52,764 nucleotides of DNA from Ensifer sp. IC3342 (GTDB lineage: Bacteria > Pseudomonadota > Alphaproteobacteria > Rhizobiales > Rhizobiaceae), in assembly GCF_020193655.1 (NCBI RefSeq), contig NZ_JADYVE010000023.1, positions 1-52,764 on the forward strand, read 5' to 3'. The first letter of the stretch is position 1, and each line of letters opens with the position of its first letter. Made by a program: the position numbers and the translations under genes. Shown in pieces: positions 37,557 to 45,707 of the stretch. The notes beneath the pieces are model-generated. The model saw nothing but the letters and a program-made list of their open reading frames with translations. It made no database searches and had not been told where the DNA came from.

Positions 37557-37998
37557 CGTCACTACCCCTGAAAGCGGCGAGACCCTCTGGGTCGTTGCCG
37601 ACCGCATCCGGTTCCTTGGCGGCATCGCGGGCTCAGGCCTCCAACTGATCGAGGTTGAGATTCCGCCGGGCTCCGGTACCCCTCCCCATACCCACGCTTC
37701 GGCCGAAGTGTTCTACGTGACGGACGGGGAGGTAACGGTTCGCCGCTTTGTGGCCGATGGTCCGCCGGAAGTGACGGTTGCGGGACCCCGCACCGCGATC
37801 CATATCGGCTCGATGACGCCGCACAACTATTCGAACGACAGCGGCCGCACGGCACGAATGCTCGTCCTCCTCGAATCTTCCATGATCGCCTTCTTCCGCG
37901 AGATCGGCACCAGCGAACCACAGTCGCAGCCGGACTTCGCCCGGATCGGCTCAGCCATGCAACGGCATGGCATCGAGGCGCTGACGATTGCGGCTTGA
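37546..37998 (+). CDS. Cupin-domain protein
   Basis: The 150-residue protein has a single cupin barrel: IEVEIPPGSGTPPHTHASAE carries the HxH..E metal-binding motif 1 and HIGSMTPHNYSNDSG the motif 2 histidine. There is no signal peptide. Cupins of this size are metal-dependent isomerases, dioxygenases or simple binding proteins; the reaction cannot be read here. AAGGAG precedes the ATG at good distance inside the end of the tetR gene, consistent with a two-gene operon. Confidence 0.85.
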   Translation: MKFDVTTPESGETLWVVADRIRFLGGIAGSGLQLIEVEIPPGSGTPPHTHASAEVFYVTDGEVTVRRFVADGPPEVTVAGPRTAIHIGSMTPHNYSNDSGRTARMLVLLESSMIAFFREIGTSEPQSQPDFARIGSAMQRHGIEALTIAA

Positions 37999-38010
37999 GT
38001 GGCGTTGCCG

Positions 38011-38115
38011 CTACCGCGCCGCGCGTCCAATCGGACGCGTAAAGAGTGCTATAGTACTTTGAATTGCTGCATGATTTTGCCCTTAAATCCGTTCCGGTTT
38101 AAGGAATCACGCAGC
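38011..38115 (-). repeat. Rhizobial palindromic repeat, near-full copy
   Basis: In reverse orientation this reads GCTGCGTGATTCCTTAAA, CGGATTTAAGGGC, CATGCAGCAATTCAAAG, then the terminal palindrome GCGTCC..GGACGCGCGGCGC. It aligns along its length with the copies at 39743 and 40491. It follows the cupin gene directly. Confidence 0.8.
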
Positions 38116-38144
38116 AAGGCGCGCACGATGCCGGAGGCCCATGA

Positions 38145-38171
38145 CACCGGACCGTCGGAAACGGTCCGGTG
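38145..38171. terminator. Perfect hairpin, possible weak terminator
   Basis: CACCGGACCGT and ACGGTCCGGTG pair over 11 bases around a CGGAA loop. No T-tract follows on either strand, so it may stabilise or process RNA rather than terminate it. It lies between the convergent cupin and small secreted protein genes. Confidence 0.5.
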
Positions 38172-38258
38172 ATAACGCTCAGGAGCGGCCCGACATCAAG
38201 CCGATCGGGCGATGTTTCTGTCGAGCCAGCGCACATCTTGCTGCAATCGGGCATAGGA

Positions 38259-38645
38259 CTAGGTCGGTATCATGCCGTGATGCACGGCTGCGACTTCCGT
38301 TGCGTCGGTCCTGATGTCCCGTTCCTCGCGATGCAGCCTGGTGAAGGCTGCGGAACTAAGCCTGCCTTCGGCGCGCTTCGACTCGGTGCGCCGATCGGCC
38401 GAGCGAAGCTCATGGAGGATATTGGCGAGCCGCGGCTCCCGCACGGACGCTGCGGGTATTGTCGTCTGGGCGGCCGATGCCGCAGGAGGCATTGCCCCGT
38501 CATTGGGGAATACCCCCTGGTAATAGTCGCCGTTTTCGGGGTCGCTTGAAGCTGGGCCTTTGTGCTGTCCGGCCGCGAAGGCGTTACCTGCCACAAGCGA
38601 CAGGGCAAGAGCCGCGATTGCTGATGTCGTGATAAGTGAGCGCAT
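38259..38645 (-). CDS. Small secreted protein of unknown function
   Basis: The 128-residue product starts with a clear signal peptide (LITTSAIAALALSLVAGNAFA). The mature part is polar: QHKGPASSDPENGDYYQGVF, PRLANILHELRSADRRTE, FTRLHREERDIRTDA. It has no cysteine or membrane segment. I do not recognise a family. Expected location is the periplasm. Confidence 0.65.
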   Translation of the reverse strand: MRSLITTSAIAALALSLVAGNAFAAGQHKGPASSDPENGDYYQGVFPNDGAMPPAASAAQTTIPAASVREPRLANILHELRSADRRTESKRAEGRLSSAAFTRLHREERDIRTDATEVAAVHHGMIPT

Positions 38646-39026
38646 TTTGCGTCGCCTTGATCATTGGAAGCTAGGGCTTCCACAAGGGGCCGTCTTACAC
38701 TGTCGCGTCGCGACCATTTTGGTCACCGACAGTATTCAGCCATATAACGGGTGAAAACGCAAGTCATGTTAACAACAATTAAAGGTATATTCATCCTGAG
38801 TTCAAATTCTTGCCATATTACACTTGGCCCCGTGGTCGATAAACAGATGTTTCCGCCGCCAGTTTCATGGACATATTGTAATGTTTCAGTCGTCTTGCTA
38901 ATGACATTGGCTTCGAGCCGTCTCGGTTCCGGCAATGAACTTCTGCGGCATGTCCTTACAAGTCCCTCCTGCCTACCAAGCCTTGCGCCCGCTTGAGTGA
39001 TAACGGGCGTTACCGAAGTAGTCGTT
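38646..39026. other. Intergenic, lower GC, no gene recognised
   Basis: This 381-base region is noticeably AT-richer around 38750-38900. Open frames on both strands (for example 38751-38996 on plus) show no recognisable domain or good ribosome site. It may hold the promoter of the small secreted protein gene (leftward from about 38646). Confidence 0.4.
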
Positions 39027-39641
39027 CTACCTAGGCCGGACTCCATTCAGGAAGACCTCTACGGCGGAAGCGACCGCCTCCCGCGCCTCTTCGTCCGACG
39101 GCGGAGGGCGGAGTGCAAGAATGACCTGAAGGAGGTTGTCGCGGATCATGCCGACAAAATGCCCGGCGAGCCGCCGGCAATCATCAGACCGAATTTCGCC
39201 TCGCCCCCTGGCGATTTCAAGGACCTCGGCGAGACGGGACGTGGCCCGGCCCGGCCCTTGTTCATAGAACGCCTTGACAAGATCAGGGAAGCGGTTGGCC
39301 TCGGTGATGGCAATTCGGTAAATGCCGATCAAGGTGGGCGACATGTAAAGGCCCATGAGACGCTGACCAAATGCTGTCAGGGTTTCCTCCAGATCGTGCC
39401 CTTCGATTTCCTCGATAACCAGGGTGGACAGCAGCTTATCCGCGCTCTCGGCGACGATGGCGGAGAACAGGCCCTCCTTGTTGCCGAATTCATTGTAGAT
39501 GTTGCGCTTCGATCCACCGGCCCGTTCGATGATCGCGTCGATGCTCGTCGCCGCGTAGCCCTGCTCGAAAAACACCTCGGCCGCCGCTTGAAGAATGGCT
39601 TGCCGACGACTTTTCAACCGTCCTGATTTTACTGCAACCAC
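39027..39641 (-). CDS. TetR/AcrR-family regulator
   Basis: The 204-residue protein starts with GTG at 39641 after GGGAGG. Its helix-turn-helix reads YAATSIDAIIERAGGSKRNIYNEFGNKEGLF (given here only in key parts: SIDAII, GGSKRNIYNEF). The C-terminal half resembles the AcrR-type ligand domain (IYRIAITEANRFPDLVKAFY). A 30-base palindrome at 39673-39702 overlaps its promoter, so it probably represses itself. No efflux or enzyme gene lies next to it in this window. Confidence 0.88.
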   Translation of the reverse strand: MVAVKSGRLKSRRQAILQAAAEVFFEQGYAATSIDAIIERAGGSKRNIYNEFGNKEGLFSAIVAESADKLLSTLVIEEIEGHDLEETLTAFGQRLMGLYMSPTLIGIYRIAITEANRFPDLVKAFYEQGPGRATSRLAEVLEIARGRGEIRSDDCRRLAGHFVGMIRDNLLQVILALRPPPSDEEAREAVASAVEVFLNGVRPR

Positions 39642-39672
39642 CGCTTTTTTGACCTCCCTGTCGATGCACCAT

Positions 39673-39702
39673 CATCAGCGGTAATAGTCATTACCGCTGA
39701 TG
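39673..39702. promoter_or_regulatory. TetR operator palindrome over tetR promoter
   Basis: CATCAGCGGTAAT and ATTACCGCTGATG form perfect 13-base arms around AGTC. On the minus strand a consensus -35 TTGACA (39706-39701) adjoins it and the palindrome fills the spacer and -10 region of the tetR gene. This is the classic layout for autorepression. Confidence 0.85.
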
Positions 39703-39742
39703 TCAATGGTCACAGTCGAAAGCGACAAAGCGCCTCCGCCGC

Positions 39743-39836
39743 CTACCGCGCCGCGCGTCTTATCTGACGCGCAAGGGGCAACCGTAGCACTTTGAATTAT
39801 CCCTAGGATCGCCTGCGAATTTAAGGAAACATGCAG
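39743..39836 (-). repeat. Rhizobial palindromic repeat, near-full copy
   Basis: In reverse orientation it runs from CTGCATGTTTCCTTAAATTCG through TTCAAAGTGCTACGG to the palindrome GCGCGTCAGATAAGACGCGCGGCGCGGTAG. The middle is partly diverged (CCTAGGATCG). It lies between the tetR operator and a small frameshifted gene. Confidence 0.8.
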
Positions 39837-39874
39837 TAGGGAATATTTGCTGCCCCAAACAGGATCGCCGCTGG

Positions 39875-40148
39875 CTAAAACATGAGCCAGCTTTGAATAA
39901 TCGCGAACCCATAGATATACATCGCGCCGAGGAAGATAAGGACACCAAGCGCAAGCGCGCCCCGACAGGCCGGTTTCAGAGCGTGCCACAAGCAGAGGAC
40001 GTAACCCCTTCGCGCTAAACGAAGGGGCTCTGGTCGTTGTGGCGCTGATTGTACCCATCTCGCGTGCCTCGGCGGTAGTCTTAGGCAAGGTCAAGAGATT
40101 GCCGTCACGAACGACCAGCACTGTCGAGCCACGGCTCTTCACCGCCAT
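39875..40148 (-). pseudogene. Small single-helix membrane protein, one frameshift
   Basis: From the ATG at 40148 the frame reads VKSRGSTVLVVRDGNLLTLP, KTTAEAREMGTISATTT, LRPLLVARSETGLSG. Near 39950 a base is missing and the other frame supplies a clean membrane helix, ALALGVLIFLGAMYIYGFAI then IQSWLMF and a stop at 39875. Joined, it is about 97 residues with a cytoplasmic N-terminus and a C-terminal anchor. An earlier ATG at 40223 could add 25 residues. I do not recognise the family. Confidence 0.6.
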
Positions 40149-40223
40149 GTAGCTTACTCGGCCCTTCCTTGAGTCTGCCGGGCCCGTATCTGTCCGACTT
40201 GCGTCTGTCGGGTTCGTGCGCAT

Positions 40224-40490
40224 GAAGGTTCTCCGATCTAGAGGTGCGCTGCAGCCGATAAGAGTTCCTCAGGGCAGCCCAAGGTCCTTCGGTTGTCGCG
40301 TCCGAACAAGTTATACGGTCGTATGCCGAATGCGTTTGAGCCGACCGCAGGACGTTTCCTGCTCCGCTCCAAGATGCTCACCGTCCAAACCGCCATAAAC
40401 GGCAAAGTGATCTCCTCCCAATTTCCGGTTGAAATCAGGAACATCTCGGCTAAGCTATCTGCGGCACCGAGGCTTTACGCAGATCCGGCT
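40224..40490. other. Intergenic, nothing recognised
   Basis: The stretch between the small membrane gene and the repeat ahead of the lut-like module shows no gene or site I can support. Confidence 0.4.
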
Positions 40491-40586
40491 CTGCAGGTTT
40501 CCTTAAATCGTATCCGATTTAAGTATAAAAAACATGCAGCAATTCAAAGCGTCCTTTGCGCGTCTGATAAGACGCGCGGCGCTGAA
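40491..40586 (+). repeat. Rhizobial palindromic repeat, full copy
   Basis: The unit has a left palindrome (CCTTAAATCG..CGATTTAAG), CATGCAGCAATTCAAAG, CGTCCTTTGC and a right palindrome (GCGCGTCTGATAAGACGCGC) ending GGCGCTG. It resembles the intergenic mosaic elements of Sinorhizobium and has relatives at 1699, 20321, 30214, 38011 and 39743. It ends about 40 bases before the lutA-like start, so it lies in that gene's promoter or leader. Confidence 0.85.
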
Positions 40587-40627
40587 GCGTCGGAGATGAT
40601 GTATGCTGTCGACCGGTAGGAAGTGCG

Positions 40628-41863
40628 GTGCCCCGTTTCCTCATAGTGTTTATCTCTGCCCTTCTTGCGGCCGCGAGCCTCTCCAGCGCCGTTGCGCAGG
40701 AGTCTTCGCCCGCGCCGGCCGACAAGAAGGCTCCAGCTAACCACGTTTCGGAGATCAAGCTCGGCTATCTCCGCGCCTATGCGCCGCAACTCGCGCTTTC
40801 GGTGCTGGACGTGCCGCCGCGCGACGAGGGCATCGCGGGGGCGAAGGTCGCGATCGGCGATAACAATACGACCGGTAGCTTCCTTGGACAGAAGTTTACG
40901 CTCGATGTGTCCGAGGTGAAGCCGAATGCCGACGTCGTGCCGGCCTTCAATGACATGGTGTCGAGGGGCGTTCTCTACATTCTCGCCGATCTCTCCGCCA
41001 CGCAGCTTCTCTCGATTGCCGATCTTGCCCGCGACAAGGGCGTTCTGATCTTCAACGTTGGCGCCACGGATGACCGTCTGCGCGAGGAGGACTGCCGGGC
41101 GAACATCTTCCACACCGCGCCGACGCGCACCATGCTCGCCGATGGTCTGGCGCAGTATCTGGTCTGGAAGCAGTGGCGACGATGGGTGCTGATCTACGGC
41201 TCACACGAACCGGACAGGCTGTTCGCCGATGCGCTCCGCCGTGCCGCCACCCGCTTTGGCGGCGAGATTGTCGCGCAAAAGGAGTTTACCGACACCGGCA
41301 CAGCGCGGCGCACGGATACGGGGGTGGTTCAGATCCAACGGCAGATGCCGGTCTTTACACAGGATCTCCGCGATCACGATGTGCTGCTCGTGGCCGACGA
41401 AAGCGAGGTTTTCGGGACCTATGTGCCGTTCCGGACCTGGATTCCGCGCCCGGTAGCCGGGACCGCCGGTCTGATCCCTTCCGCCTGGCATCCGGCCAGC
41501 GAGCAATGGGGCGGCACGCAGATACAGAACCGCTTCGCCAAGGCCAACGGCAGGCGAATGTTGTCGAAGGACATGGCCGCGTGGACGGCGGCGAGGATTA
41601 TCGGCGATGCTGCCACGCGCACGCAAAGTGCCGATCCCGAAAAGCTCGCGGCCTTCATTCGCGCCGACGATTTTTCGATCGCCGCCTTCAAGGGGCAGAA
41701 GCTGACCTTCCGCAAATGGAACTGGCAGTTGCGCCAGCCGATCTTCCTGGGAGACGGCCGTTCCGTCGTATCGACGTCGCCGCAGGAAGGATTCCTGCAT
41801 CAGGTCACCGAGCTCGACACGCTCGGGATCGATCAGCCAGAGACCCAATGCGAGCTGAAGTAG
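40628..41863 (+). CDS. lutA: Periplasmic binding protein, PQQ/lanthanide-associated (LutA-like)
   Basis: The GTG at 40628 follows TAGGAAG. The 411-residue product has a signal peptide (LIVFISALLAAASLSSAVAQ) and the fold of branched-chain amino-acid-type binding proteins: IKLGYLRAYAPQLALSVLDV, GAKVAIGDNNTTGSFLGQKF, LSIADLARDKGVLIFNVGAT and EQWGGTQIQNRFAKANGRRM. It matches the ABC binding proteins found beside PQQ-dependent alcohol dehydrogenases; in Methylorubrum the equivalent lut cluster is needed for lanthanide uptake (from memory). It is the first gene of the module lutA-YVTN-ABC ATPase-permease-exported protein. A role in lanthanide or PQQ handling is therefore likely, but the ligand is not known from sequence. 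Confidence 0.85.
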   Translation: MPRFLIVFISALLAAASLSSAVAQESSPAPADKKAPANHVSEIKLGYLRAYAPQLALSVLDVPPRDEGIAGAKVAIGDNNTTGSFLGQKFTLDVSEVKPNADVVPAFNDMVSRGVLYILADLSATQLLSIADLARDKGVLIFNVGATDDRLREEDCRANIFHTAPTRTMLADGLAQYLVWKQWRRWVLIYGSHEPDRLFADALRRAATRFGGEIVAQKEFTDTGTARRTDTGVVQIQRQMPVFTQDLRDHDVLLVADESEVFGTYVPFRTWIPRPVAGTAGLIPSAWHPASEQWGGTQIQNRFAKANGRRMLSKDMAAWTAARIIGDAATRTQSADPEKLAAFIRADDFSIAAFKGQKLTFRKWNWQLRQPIFLGDGRSVVSTSPQEGFLHQVTELDTLGIDQPETQCELK

Positions 41864-41885
41864 CTTCAGGACACGGAGGAGCCAG

Positions 41886-42863
41886 ATGCCGCGAAGACTG
41901 ACCTTTCTTTCGGCTTGGCTTGCTGTGGCAGCAAGCATGGGTTCGCCGGCGTCCGCCTACATGGTCTATGTCTCCAACGAGAAGGACAACACGGTAACCG
42001 TCGTCGACTCGACCACGATGGAGGTGGTCCGCTCCGTCGATGTCGGCCAGCGGCCACGCGGCATCACGATTTCGCACGACGGCAAGTTCATCTATCTCTG
42101 CGCCAGCGACGACGATACGATCGAGATCATCGACACGGCCACCTACGAGATCGTCGGTTCGCTGCCGTCCGGCCCAGACCCCGAACTGTTCGTCCTCTCT
42201 CCCGACGGCAAGACGCTCTACGTCGCCAATGAGGACGACAATCTGGTCACCGTCATCGATCTCGAAAGCAAGAGCGTGGTGACGGAGGTGCCGGTTGGCG
42301 TGGAACCCGAGGGAATGGGTATCAGCCCGGACGGGAAATCGTTGGTCAACACCTCGGAAACGACCAACATGGCGCACTTCATCGACACCGGGACCCACGA
42401 GATCACGCACAATGTTCTCGTCGATGCCAGGCCACGCTTCGCCGAGTTCAAGCCTGATAACTCGGAAGTCTGGGTCAGCGCCGAAATCGGCGGCACCGTC
42501 TCCGTTATCGACAATGCGAGCCGGGAGGTGAAGCACAAGATTACCTTCGAGATTCCCGGCTTGCGTGCGGAAGCGATCCAGCCGGTCGGCGTGCGCATCA
42601 CTCCCGATGGCAAGAAGGCCTATGTGGCCCTCGGCCCCGCCAATCGTGTCGCCGTTGTCAATGCGGAGACCTACGAGGTCGAAAAATACGTGCTCGTCGG
42701 GCAGCGCGTCTGGCAGCTCGCCTTCACGCCCGACCAGAAGACGATCATCAGCACCAACGGAGTTTCGAACGACATCACCTTCATCGACGTTGCCACCGAT
42801 GAAGCCGTTCAGTCGGTGACTGTTGGCGCACTGCCCTGGGGCGTGGTCGTCAGCCCGAACTGA
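41886..42863 (+). CDS. lutD: YVTN beta-propeller periplasmic protein (LutD-like)
   Basis: The 325-residue protein has a signal peptide (LTFLSAWLAVAASMGSPASA) and seven-bladed YVTN-type repeats: VSNEKDNTVTVVDSTTMEVV, ISHDGKFIYLCASDDDTIEI, LSPDGKTLYVANEDDNLVTV, ITPDGKKAYVALGPANRVAV and FTPDQKTIISTNGVSNDITF. Each blade has the DGK-YVAN-V-VID pattern. The family regularly accompanies PQQ-dependent dehydrogenases. Asp/Asn-rich loops could bind metal, but this is inference. GGAGGA lies 7 bases before the ATG; the gene follows lutA by 22 bases. Confidence 0.9.
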   Translation: MPRRLTFLSAWLAVAASMGSPASAYMVYVSNEKDNTVTVVDSTTMEVVRSVDVGQRPRGITISHDGKFIYLCASDDDTIEIIDTATYEIVGSLPSGPDPELFVLSPDGKTLYVANEDDNLVTVIDLESKSVVTEVPVGVEPEGMGISPDGKSLVNTSETTNMAHFIDTGTHEITHNVLVDARPRFAEFKPDNSEVWVSAEIGGTVSVIDNASREVKHKITFEIPGLRAEAIQPVGVRITPDGKKAYVALGPANRVAVVNAETYEVEKYVLVGQRVWQLAFTPDQKTIISTNGVSNDITFIDVATDEAVQSVTVGALPWGVVVSPN

Positions 42864-43013
42864 CACGCAGGTAAGCCCTTCAGTCAGAGAGGACGAGACC
42901 ACACGTAGTCCGTTCCGTTCCCGATCTTGCCGAGAAAGGTTTGCAAGAAACGATCACCATCAAATAGGCTGGGATGGGGGCTAACTTGACTGGTCGCGGA
43001 GGAGCACGGAACC

Positions 43014-43799
43014 ATGCAGCATGTGAAGGCCAATAATGGAGCGAGCTTGCCTGCCGCACTTGAGGTGTCGGGAGTCAATCATTCCTACGGCCAGAAGCAG
43101 GTCCTGTCCGACATTTCCTTTTCCATCGCGCCACAGCGCTTCACCGTCCTGCTCGGCCTCAACGGCGCCGGCAAGACGACGCTGTTCTCCTTGATCACCC
43201 GTCTCTACAGCACGCGCCACGGCGCGATCCGTATCTTTGGCCACGACGTCGGCCGGGAAACGGGCGAGGCGCTGCGCCGGCTCGGCATCGTGTTTCAGGC
43301 GCGCACGCTCGATCTCGATCTCAGCGTTTACCAGAATCTTTCCTACCACGCGTCGCTGCATGGCATCGGGAGAAGGGAGGCCTTGTCGCGGATCAAGTCG
43401 CTGCTTGCCCAGATCGACATGAGCGACCGGCTGTATGATAAGGCGCGCAGCCTTTCCGGCGGGCAGATGCGCCGCATTGAGATTGCGCGGGCTTTGTTGC
43501 ATCGTCCACCGCTTCTCCTGCTCGATGAGGCGACCGTGGGGCTGGACATCCGGTCGCGTGCCGAAATCCTCACCACAATTCGTAAACTGGTGGTTACCGA
43601 TGGCATCAGCGTGTTCTGGGCGACCCACCTCATCGATGAGGTCGAGGAAAGCGATCACGTCATCATACTCGACAAGGGCCGGGTGCTCGCGGACGGCAGG
43701 GTGGATGAAGTCGTCCGGTCCTGTGGCGCAAGCAGCATTCGAGAGGCCTTCACGACGCTGAGCGGGGTCGCTTCGGTTCCGGCCGGTGGAGAACGCTGA
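43014..43799 (+). CDS. lutE: ABC transporter ATPase, PQQ-associated (LutE-like)
   Basis: The 261-residue protein has Walker A LLGLNGAGKTTLF (about residue 45), a Q-loop (GIVFQARTLDLDLSVYQNL), signature LSGGQMRRIEIARAL (about 145), Walker B LLLLDEATVGLD (about 168) and the switch His in FWATHLIDEVEE. It is the ABC-2 (exporter-type) ATPase that always partners the permease encoded next. The ATG at 43014 has GGAGGAG 9 bases upstream, and a further 150 bases separate it from the YVTN gene; that gap holds no clear site. The reading frame overlaps the permease by one base (TGATG). Confidence 0.9.
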   Translation: MQHVKANNGASLPAALEVSGVNHSYGQKQVLSDISFSIAPQRFTVLLGLNGAGKTTLFSLITRLYSTRHGAIRIFGHDVGRETGEALRRLGIVFQARTLDLDLSVYQNLSYHASLHGIGRREALSRIKSLLAQIDMSDRLYDKARSLSGGQMRRIEIARALLHRPPLLLLDEATVGLDIRSRAEILTTIRKLVVTDGISVFWATHLIDEVEESDHVIILDKGRVLADGRVDEVVRSCGASSIREAFTTLSGVASVPAGGER

Positions 43800-44662
43800 T
43801 GACTTTGCAATCTGCAACAGGACCTGTTCCCGCCATTGAACGTGGCTTCAGCGCCCGCCAATATCTCGTGTGCCTCAAAGGTATCCTGACTCGGGAAGGG
43901 CTCCGCTTTCTCAATCAGCGCGAGCGCTTCATCTCTTCGCTGGTTCGCCCGCTCCTGTGGCTCTTCGTCTTTGCCGCCGGCTTCCGCCAGGTGCTCGGTG
44001 TCTCCATCATCCCGCCCTACAAGACCTATGTGTTGTACGAGGTCTATATCACCCCGGGTCTCTGCGGCATGATCCTGTTGTTCAGCGGCATGCAGTCGTC
44101 GCTCTCGATGGTCTACGACCGGGAGATGGGCAACATGCGGACCCTGCTGGTTAGCCCCTTTCCGCGCTGGTTCCTGCTGGTGTCGAAGCTGCTCGCCGGC
44201 GTCAGCGTATCGATCATGCAGGTCTATGCCTTTCTCGCCATCGCCTGGTTCTGGGGCGTCAAGCCGCCATGGACCGGCTACGTCCTGGTCCTGCCGGCGC
44301 TCTTCCTGTCAGGGATGATGCTGTGCTCGCTCGGCATGCTTTTATCATCGATGATCAAGCAACTGGAGAACTTTGCGGGGATCATGAACTTTGTGATCTT
44401 CCCGATGTATTTCGCCTCCCCCGCGCTCTATCCCCTATGGCGCATTCAGGAATCGAGCCCGCTTCTCCACAAGATCTGCCTTGCAAACCCGTTCACTTAC
44501 GCGGTCGAACTGATCCGCTTCGCCCTTTATGGACAGGTCGACTGGGGATCGCTCATGCTCGTGGTTGCGTTCACCATATTGTTTCTGGGCGGTGCGATCC
44601 TCGCCTATGATCCGTCGACCGGCTTGCTCGGCCGCAAGCAGGATACCGGAGGAAATGCCTGA
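43799..44662 (+). CDS. lutF: ABC-2-type permease, PQQ-associated (LutF-like)
   Basis: The 287-residue membrane protein has six helices: LVRPLLWLFVFAAGFRQVL, YITPGLCGMILLFSGMQSSL, VSVSIMQVYAFLAIAWFWG, VLVLPALFLSGMMLCSLGML, FAGIMNFVIFPMYFASPALY and LMLVVAFTILFLGGAILAY. The ABC-2 motif FVIFPMYFASPALYP is clear. ABC-2 permeases usually export; how this fits with lanthanide uptake is an open point. It is coupled by one-base overlaps to the ATPase gene before it and the exported-protein gene after it. Confidence 0.9.
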   Translation: MTLQSATGPVPAIERGFSARQYLVCLKGILTREGLRFLNQRERFISSLVRPLLWLFVFAAGFRQVLGVSIIPPYKTYVLYEVYITPGLCGMILLFSGMQSSLSMVYDREMGNMRTLLVSPFPRWFLLVSKLLAGVSVSIMQVYAFLAIAWFWGVKPPWTGYVLVLPALFLSGMMLCSLGMLLSSMIKQLENFAGIMNFVIFPMYFASPALYPLWRIQESSPLLHKICLANPFTYAVELIRFALYGQVDWGSLMLVVAFTILFLGGAILAYDPSTGLLGRKQDTGGNA

Positions 44663-45294
44663 TGCGGCGGACACTCCTGATGCACATCATCCCGGCCGCG
44701 GCTGCCGCTGCGATCGCCGCATGGCCTGTCCTGGCCGCGCAGCGGGATGACCCGGATTGGCCGTGTATCCAGCGCAAGGTTCCGGAGCTTTCGCTCGGCC
44801 AGATATGGACCGGTGCCGAGCTACCGCCGGCGGCCGCCGACTGGTCCAAGGATGCGGGGATTTCCGCTTTGGTGACGGAACTGGCGGCGCGTCGCGTGCC
44901 GTTGGCGGAGGCGCAGCAAAAGATCAAGAGCTATGCGGAAAGCCTGCCGGTGGGCGAGAGAGAACGGCGCATGACCATGCTCGTGCAGGGACTCTTCGAT
45001 CACATGAACCGGGAGCGCTCGGACGTTATCGCCGGTATTGCACGCTACGCCCACAGGCAGAGGAACATGGCGACAGTGCTGCGGCAGGAGGCTTCGGCCG
45101 TGGATGCCTTGCGGGCGAAACCCGACGCCGACCCGAACGAGCTGACAGCGCGGAGCGATCGGCTCGCGTTTCAGACACGCATTTTTCAGGAGCGGGCGGA
45201 ATCGCTGAGCTTTGTCTGCGAGGTGCCGACGCTGATCGAGCAGCGCCTGTACGCTCTGGCCAAGGCGATTGCGGAAACGCTGAAAGACCAGTGA
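44662..45294 (+). CDS. Exported helical protein (LutG-like)
   Basis: The 210-residue product has a signal peptide (AAAAAAIAAWPVLAAQ) and a mostly helical mature part with two cysteines (DWPCIQRKVPELSLGQIWTG near residue 35 and SFVCEVPTLIEQRLYAL near 190) that may form a disulfide. Similar exported proteins follow the ABC-2 permease in PQQ/lanthanide clusters. It may be a periplasmic adaptor or chaperone; function is not established. It overlaps the permease gene by one base and is last in this transcript block. Confidence 0.8.
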   Translation: MRRTLLMHIIPAAAAAAIAAWPVLAAQRDDPDWPCIQRKVPELSLGQIWTGAELPPAAADWSKDAGISALVTELAARRVPLAEAQQKIKSYAESLPVGERERRMTMLVQGLFDHMNRERSDVIAGIARYAHRQRNMATVLRQEASAVDALRAKPDADPNELTARSDRLAFQTRIFQERAESLSFVCEVPTLIEQRLYALAKAIAETLKDQ

Positions 45295-45475
45295 GTCCCG
45301 GAGCTGTCACGCGCCGCCGGAGTTTCGCGGACGATTTGACGCTCGTTTATCGCACGCGTATCCTCCTCCTAGGCTTTCCATCGGGCACCTTGTGAAGGCC
45401 AGTCGTCGGAGCGGCATGCAAAGCATGTCAGCGAATGCAATTGTTGTGCGCGTTCGCGCAGGGAAAGGTGCTCCA

Positions 45476-45685
45476 TTGAACCTCGTCGACCTCGTCCTGA
45501 CCGTCTGCATGTTGGCCGACCCTGGCAGTTGCCGCACCGAGCACCTGTATTTCGAGGCGCGGGGATCGCTTTTCCAATGCATGGTGTTGGCGCCGGCCGA
45601 AATCGCCAAGTGGTCCGAGAGCCATCCGTCGCTGAAGATTGTGCGATGGAAATGCGAGTTCCCCGAAAAGGGCCGGGAAACGTGA
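45476..45685 (+). CDS. Small Cys-containing protein of the PQQ/lanthanide region
   Basis: The conserved-looking part, NLVDLVLTVCMLADPGSCRT, then EHLYFEARGSLFQCMVLAPA, EIAKWSESHPSLKIVRWKCE, is 69 residues from a TTG at 45476 with AGGGAAAGG 7 bases upstream. An earlier GTG at 45392 would add 28 residues without matching character. Four cysteines in a small protein suggest disulfides or metal binding. Similar short proteins are recalled next to PQQ-dependent dehydrogenase genes, but I cannot name a function. There is no clear signal peptide with the short start. The next gene starts 22 bases on. Confidence 0.6.
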   Translation: MNLVDLVLTVCMLADPGSCRTEHLYFEARGSLFQCMVLAPAEIAKWSESHPSLKIVRWKCEFPEKGRET

Positions 45686-45707
45686 CATCGCATTGGGAGG
45701 TGGCATC

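Noticed and set aside
42985..43000. ATCAA half-site resembling a FixK box before the lutE-like gene
   Set aside because: The left half (CGAT) does not match TTGAT and no -10 is found at the expected spacing.
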